From Saccopteryx bilineata (taxonomy: Eukaryota > Chordata > Mammalia > Chiroptera > Emballonuridae), in assembly GCF_036850765.1 (NCBI RefSeq), contig NC_089491.1:185793520-185857519 (forward strand): a stretch of 64,000 nucleotides of DNA. Reading direction: 5' to 3'. Shown here piece by piece: positions 59,517 to 64,000 of the stretch (position 1 is the stretch's first letter; every line of letters starts with the position of its first letter). The translations under genes were made by a program, and so were the position numbers. The notes beneath the pieces were generated by a model. It was not told the DNA's origin, did not search any database, and worked only from the letters and a program-made list of their open reading frames with translations.

Positions 59517-61165
59517 TCAGTCTAAGGTTCGGAGCAAGACCTCTGGGCCCCGATTTGGCCCTTGGCTGTTGGCCTTCAACCTTGGACACTCTCTCTTCCA
59601 GTGCCCTTTCTCCTTACAATAGGCACAATGATCTTTGGCTATTCGCCGTCCCTGGCCCTTTTGCTGTCCCCCTTTCCCTTTGGGAGGAAGTTTCTGGGCA
59701 GCAATCAGGATTTTGGCAACTTCCTTCACCCTGCCAACCTCTGGATCATCCCTATTGATGTACACCTTCTGGGCTATCTCTAATAGCTTGCTTCTATTTT
59801 CTCTTTCAAATCCCTCTATCTTCTGAAGCTTTTTCCTAATATCTGAAGTGGCCTGAGTGACAAAGACTATATTTAATACTCTCCTGTTCTCTTCTGCCTC
59901 AGGATCTAGAGGGGTTTATACTCTATAAGCCCCCATGAGTCTTTCTAGGAAGGCTGCTGGGGATTCCTCTCTTCCTTGGATGACTTCACTAACCTTACTG
60001 AAGTTGATAGGTTTTTTCGCAGCTGCCTTGAGCCCCCTCAGCAGAACCCGGCAATACTGGAGGAGTGCGTCCCTTCCCCCAGTAGTATTAGGGTCCCAGG
60101 CCAGGGGCTAAGAAGGGAGTATGTCTTCTATTTCCCTCCTCCTGGCCATAATCTCTCCCTCCTCCCCCAGGACCGCCTTTGCGGCCTCCCGCATTATCCT
60201 GTCTCTCTCTTCAGAAGTGAAGAGAGTTTGCAGAATCTGTTGACAGTCATCCCAGGTGGGCTAATGAGTTCTGAATATGGTTTCGAGGAGGGAGATCAGC
60301 CCTTGGGGTTTCTCAGAGAATGGGGGATTCTGATGTTTCCAATTATATAAGTCACTGGTGGAGAAGGGCACATAAACAAGGTGGGGAGGTGCCCATAGTA
60401 GAGCATCTGGTGCCAGCGGCACCTCTCAGAGAGGCAAAATGGCGGCGCCTTCCGCCAGAGGCATAATGGTGGCGCCTGCGGCACCTCCTGCCGGAGACAA
60501 AATGGTGGCAGGCAAAATGGCGGCGCCTCCCACCGGAGGCAAAATGGCGGTGGGCAAAATGGCGGCACCTGCCGCCAGAGACAAAGCTCCCTCCCCATAG
60601 AATACCCCTCCCCGGGTGTGGGGTGGGCTCCGGAGACTGCCCGCATCCTGACTTGAGGAATCTGGTTCCTCTCAATGCGGGTAAGGTGGAGGCGCATTCA
60701 CGGGGTCTAGGTGGTCCTCCAGTGGTTTGGGCAAGACTGGGTAGAGCCTAGGCTGGCTATGAGGCTGCTTTGGGTGTGGGCTTCCCCCTTTTCCTTTCCC
60801 TTGACCTTCTTTCCTCCTGCAGCGAGGCAAACTGCCCGTCTGCCTCGCTGGTTTCCCTTCAAATACTTCCTAATGTATCCGGGCTATTTGGTAGCTATAT
60901 CTACCCAGATGTCTATGTACAGATATTGGTCCGGGTGGGTAACCCTATAGATGGTGGCTTGAACAGCAAATAAAGTCGGAAGGTCAAAGGTACCCTCTGT
61001 GGTCCATCCTACATTGAAGGTGGGCCACTCTAGCTGACTTAAGGTTCGGAGAAATTCGGGGTCAGGCGGCGGGCCCCTGCATTCCCGGGCCTGCCTCTGG
61101 AAATCAGAAAAGTTCTTCAGCAGGCAGTCAAGTAGAGAGCCGGGTATAGATTCCTGCTGGCCCAT
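59517..61165 (-). pseudogene. gag: gag remnant (MA, Pro-rich region, CA, NC)
   Basis: Gag would assemble the particle. MA starts at 61165 with MGQQ, a myristoylation-type N-terminus, and is open to a stop at 60884. A proline-rich region (60697-60350) is coded by a GC-rich repeat. CA keeps the major homology region (QGREESPAAFLERL, about 59920-59980) but has stops on both sides. NC (59765-59517) has one CCHC knuckle, C47-C50-H55-C60 of that frame. The terminal stop TGA (59517-59519) is in the same frame as the downstream protease, as expected for readthrough. Confidence 0.9.
60405..60600. repeat. GC-rich tandem repeat in gag with six YY1-like sites
   Basis: Units built on AAAATGGCGGCGCCTnCCGC recur. 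A(A/T)AATGG(C/T)GG starts at 60436, 60463, 60499, 60514, 60541 and 60556. The repeat codes the proline/cysteine-rich part of Gag on the minus strand (PPFCL-type units). Confidence 0.85.
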
Positions 61166-61303
61166 CCTAAGAAAATCAGGGAGGAATAAAAGGGGAAAAC
61201 AAACAATAGAGACTAGCAAGAAACAGACGAGACAATCTAACTTTTGGACATACGAGAATGACATGTAAATCAAAACTAATGCAGCACAGCATGGCACAAG
61301 CAA
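61166..61303 (-). CDS. In-frame hydrophobic leader upstream of Gag (glyco-Gag-like)
   Basis: The Gag frame is open for 46 codons upstream of its MGQQ start and has its own ATG at 61303. Residues about 24-44 (CLVCFLLVSIVCFPLLFLPDF) are a membrane-segment-like hydrophobic stretch directly before MA. Murine gammaretroviruses make an extended glycosylated Gag from an upstream in-frame start; this has a similar layout. Whether it was ever used is inference, and the downstream MA ends in a stop. Confidence 0.4.
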
Positions 61304-61510
61304 ATAAGAACCCTAACGTGACTGGTCACTTCTAATGTTAGTGAAACCAAATTTCAGAGAGCGGCGTCCTGCCTCTGAAAGTCCTGGGTAGGTTACTGGC
61401 AGCATCCCACCTACTACCTCAGGGTTGTTTGCTCCAGAGCCCAAACCAAAAGAGGATCCTGAGTAAATACTTACTCAGCTCGAGCTGCCATCAGTCTCCA
61501 AACTGGGGGT

Positions 61511-61528
61511 TTCCTGGCCAATGCACCA
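61511..61528 (-). other. Primer-binding site, tRNA-Gly type
   Basis: The sense 18-mer TGGTGCATTGGCCAGGAA lies two bases after the 5' LTR. It complements the 3' end of tRNA-Gly with one mismatch, from my memory of the tRNA. Confidence 0.82.
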
Positions 61529-61530
61529 AA

Positions 61531-61985
61531 TGTTACATCCACCAAGCACAAGAACAAACGTCGGAGACTTTCAGGGGTTTAGATCTTACTTTATTGGCCA
61601 AGTTTAACCTGTGCAGGGACAAACTCTCAAGGTGTCCGGAGACACCGTACCCACAGCGGGCTACAAACGAGAGTCGCGCCTGGCACTTACAACTAGGTCC
61701 TTATATATCCTAAGTGAGCAAGCATTATACAGAAGTAGATGTGGCAGTTTGCTATTCGCTAGGGGGGGTTGCAACATAGCAACAGGGGAAGGGTTTAGCT
61801 CAGTGGCGAATTTCAAACATAAACTTATGATAAGGGTCTCTAACCAATAGAATGCAGGATGTTTGCCCAGCTTTGTGCTGATCTCTTTGTTCTCAGCCTC
61901 AGAGGGACCCTATCAGCACTTCCCTGTTCCTGCTCCTCCAAGAGTTAGACTCTGGCAGCCACAGCACTCTTCCCCAAACCTAACA
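61531..61985 (-). repeat. 5' LTR of the provirus
   Basis: 455 bp, TGTTACATCC...CCTAACA on the plus strand, with AATAAA at the complement of 61590-61595. It shares the promoter elements of the left copy. Confidence 0.95.
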
Positions 61986-61989
61986 GGAG

Positions 61990-63000
61990 CAAGATGCTAT
62001 CCAGAGAAACTGAGCAGTAAAAAAATTAAGTGATTCAGCTTTCATCCATTTTTTTAAGGAATAGTTGTCCATAATAAGTTAAATTGAAATGTGTTGAATT
62101 GGAAAACGCAACAACAAAGGGTGAGAAAGAAATTCGGAAATATATTTAAACTTTGAGAAATGTTCATCAAATGATACCCAAGGAAAGAAACACCCATGGA
62201 TAAAAATCCTTTCACCAAATCATATAAAGGCTTTATAATTTTTCAGAAAAAAATCACCCTAGAAATTTAAGTTATTTTTATTACTTCTATTGAAAAGGCC
62301 ACTTTTCTGCTCTAAGACTGAATTCTTTGGTGGAAGTTCAGTAGCTCTGGGGTGAATGTGAATGCAGTTTTTAAAGCAGCAAGAAAAACCATGCAGTGTT
62401 GAGCTGCCAAGCTTCCTCCAAGAATTATTTTGAAAATAACGGATAATGCTGTTTAGGACCCTCTGAATTCTTATGAGGTGTGGTATTCCAAGAAGCTGGT
62501 GCTTTAGAACAACACTTTCCTGTGACTGTGTACTATCAAATTGCAAAATGCCACATAGCAACATAAAAGCAAAATAAATCCATTTTTAATTCATTGTGGA
62601 CAAAATGCATAGATATTTACTCTGGGACTAAGGAGGTGGACCTGAATGTACTCATCAGGTTATCTTGCTGCTTGATCTCAATGAGCCTTACCTATGACCA
62701 TTGAGAATGGAAAGGACTACATTAGACACTTCAGGCAATTGGCAAAGATATGTCAAATACCAGGGTAAGGTGGGAACAATTACAGCAAAGATCCTTGTGA
62801 GACCAACAGATCTTACTGCCCTCTGATCTGCATAGGATGCGTAGTAGCACACAAGAAACAATACCATACCATTCTAATACAAGGGAAAAAAATGTATCAT
62901 TTCTGGAGTTTGGACGTTTTGTTGGTTTTTAGAATTTCCCTGCTGCTTTGTAACAGACTTTAAAACTTCTTCTCTGTACTAAAACTCATTTTAATGTTTA
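61990..63000. other. Unassigned DNA
   Basis: Looks single-copy. A 101-codon minus frame (62564-62259) has no recognised domain. Confidence 0.4.
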
Positions 63001-63175
63001 ATAATAATAATGGTCAACACATACCATTCTTTTTATATGCTCAGCATCAAGTTTAAAAGTATGATCTCATGCATCCCCATTTTGCAGAAGAGAAAACTGA
63101 GTCATGATTAACTTGCCAAAGGTTACACAACTGTTCAGTGACAGAAGTACAATTCAAAGCCAGTTAATCCCCTGA
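63001..63175 (-). repeat. MIR SINE, minus strand
   Basis: CATCCCCATTTTGCAGAAGA, then GAAAACTGAGTCATGATTAA, CTTGCCAAAGGTTACACAAC and CAATTCAAAGCCAGT are reverse MIR text. Confidence 0.75.
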
Positions 63176-64000
63176 AAAGTCAAGATCTTAAAACTACTAT
63201 AGTAACACTGTAGCTTATATTTCTATTGAGCACCTATTAAAGACATAGCACTCTGGATGATGTGAAGTATAAGACAGGATTTTATTTTTAATTTTAATAA
63301 ATAGCACTTGCTATTTTTCTACTTTCCAAAAGCCCGTGTGTGTGTATACATAGTATTTTGCCAAGTAGCCTTTGGTCTTATCTGTACTGAAACCCCCAAA
63401 ACAGTGGAGATAGCTGAGTGACAAGTAGATCACATGACACCTGATACTCATTTATCCCCAGGGAAAATGTCTTGGTCAGCCGCAGCAAACACATGGCTCA
63501 GCAATGGCGCTCTGGGCAGGACTAAGCCACCACTCTGCCTACTGTCAACAGTGAAAGGGCTCGCCCAGCCTCCAGGCTCAGCCCTCGTCCTCATTGCAAG
63601 GAGATAAATAATAAGAAAAGGTCTGTGAATGCCAAGACTCACCTGGATGGCCCTTAGATCACCCTGTGCTGTAACTACAGTCTAATAATAATGAGAACAA
63701 TAATAATGCACATACATTACTTAACACTGCTTTATGTAGCACTGATTTGTTATAATGCTCTCATCACAGAAATATATTTTATTAAAACTATTCAGACTAT
63801 ATAAACTCACTACAGTGAGGAAATACAACTATTATGGTTAAACATATGAAATGACCAATATTAAACCTTTTTGACCTATAAAAATATTTTCTTATATAGA
63901 GTGTGTATGATCAGTCAGCTGCTATCATGAGCTCTCGGCCGATGAGCCCGCTTCTCATCAGATACTTAGCTCAATCAGAATGAGGTTCAGCTCACTGTGG
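63176..64000. other. Unassigned DNA
   Basis: Weak L2/MIR-like phrases near 63220 and 63700. No gene recognised up to the window edge. Confidence 0.4.

Larger units (their letters stand above)
53441..61989 (-). mobile_element. Gammaretrovirus-like endogenous provirus, defective
   Basis: Both LTRs are present (53445-53902 and 61531-61985), flanked by the 4-bp duplication GGAG (53441-53444, 61986-61989). In the sense (minus) direction come a primer-binding site, leader, gag, pro-pol, env and a polypurine tract. Gag and the protease/RT region share one frame class across a stop codon, as in gammaretroviral readthrough, and Env has CWLC and CX6CC motifs. Stops and frameshifts in all three genes make it incapable of producing virus as read. 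The LTRs differ at about 13 positions plus a small indel, indicating a moderately old integration. Confidence 0.95.

Noticed and set aside
63930..63965. CCGATGAGCC text reminiscent of a hammerhead core
   Set aside because: The required GAAA element and pairing stems are not in place.

Overview
This window is non-coding mammalian genomic DNA dominated by transposable elements. I found no convincing host exon, rRNA, functional tRNA gene or CRISPR array. The organism is most likely a bat, probably of the horseshoe-bat (rhinolophoid) side: many tRNA-derived SINEs share the start GCCCTGGCTGGTTGGCTC plus a long tail, which I recall as the Rhin-1 type, and there are bat-style cut-and-paste DNA transposons (hAT, Tc1/mariner, MITEs) alongside ordinary eutherian L1, L2, MIR and MER5 copies. 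Family names are from memory; the sequence structure was read directly.

Layout. 0.4-3.0 kb: an old L1 3' end on the minus strand, cut by a mariner-type MITE and joined to an inverted L1 piece (twin priming). 3.5-10.9 kb: a full-length but decayed plus-strand L1 carrying three SINEs. 10.9-13.4 kb: quiet DNA with one MIR. 13.4-22.5 kb: a three-layer nest in which an old L1 3' end holds a hAT transposon, which holds a young 7.85-kb minus-strand L1 bounded by a 16-bp target duplication. Its ORF1 is intact and its ORF2 has one frameshift, in an 8-base homopolymer. 22.5-53.4 kb: intergenic or intronic DNA with SINEs of several related families, hAT and mariner derivatives, microsatellites and old L2/MIR/MER5 pieces. 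53.4-62.0 kb: a complete but defective gammaretrovirus-like provirus on the minus strand, with two LTRs of about 97% identity, a 4-bp target duplication, a tRNA-Gly primer-binding site, gag, pro-pol and env. 62.0-64.0 kb: quiet DNA with MIR traces.

How the parts work together. The young L1 supplies an RNA-binding protein (ORF1p) and an endonuclease/reverse transcriptase (ORF2p), the machinery expected to mobilise the tRNA-derived SINEs in trans; several SINEs show L1-type target duplications and A-rich tails. The DNA transposons here are non-autonomous or internally deleted. The provirus cannot make infectious virus as read: gag, pol and env carry stops and frameshifts, and the protease active-site triad is altered.

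Most worth a second look: the near-intact L1 with a CRE palindrome at its 5' end and an enlarged ORF1-ORF2 spacer with a small ORF overlapping the ORF2 start; the array of YY1-like sites in the provirus gag; the in-frame hydrophobic leader before Gag; and two SINEs inserted successively at one target site.
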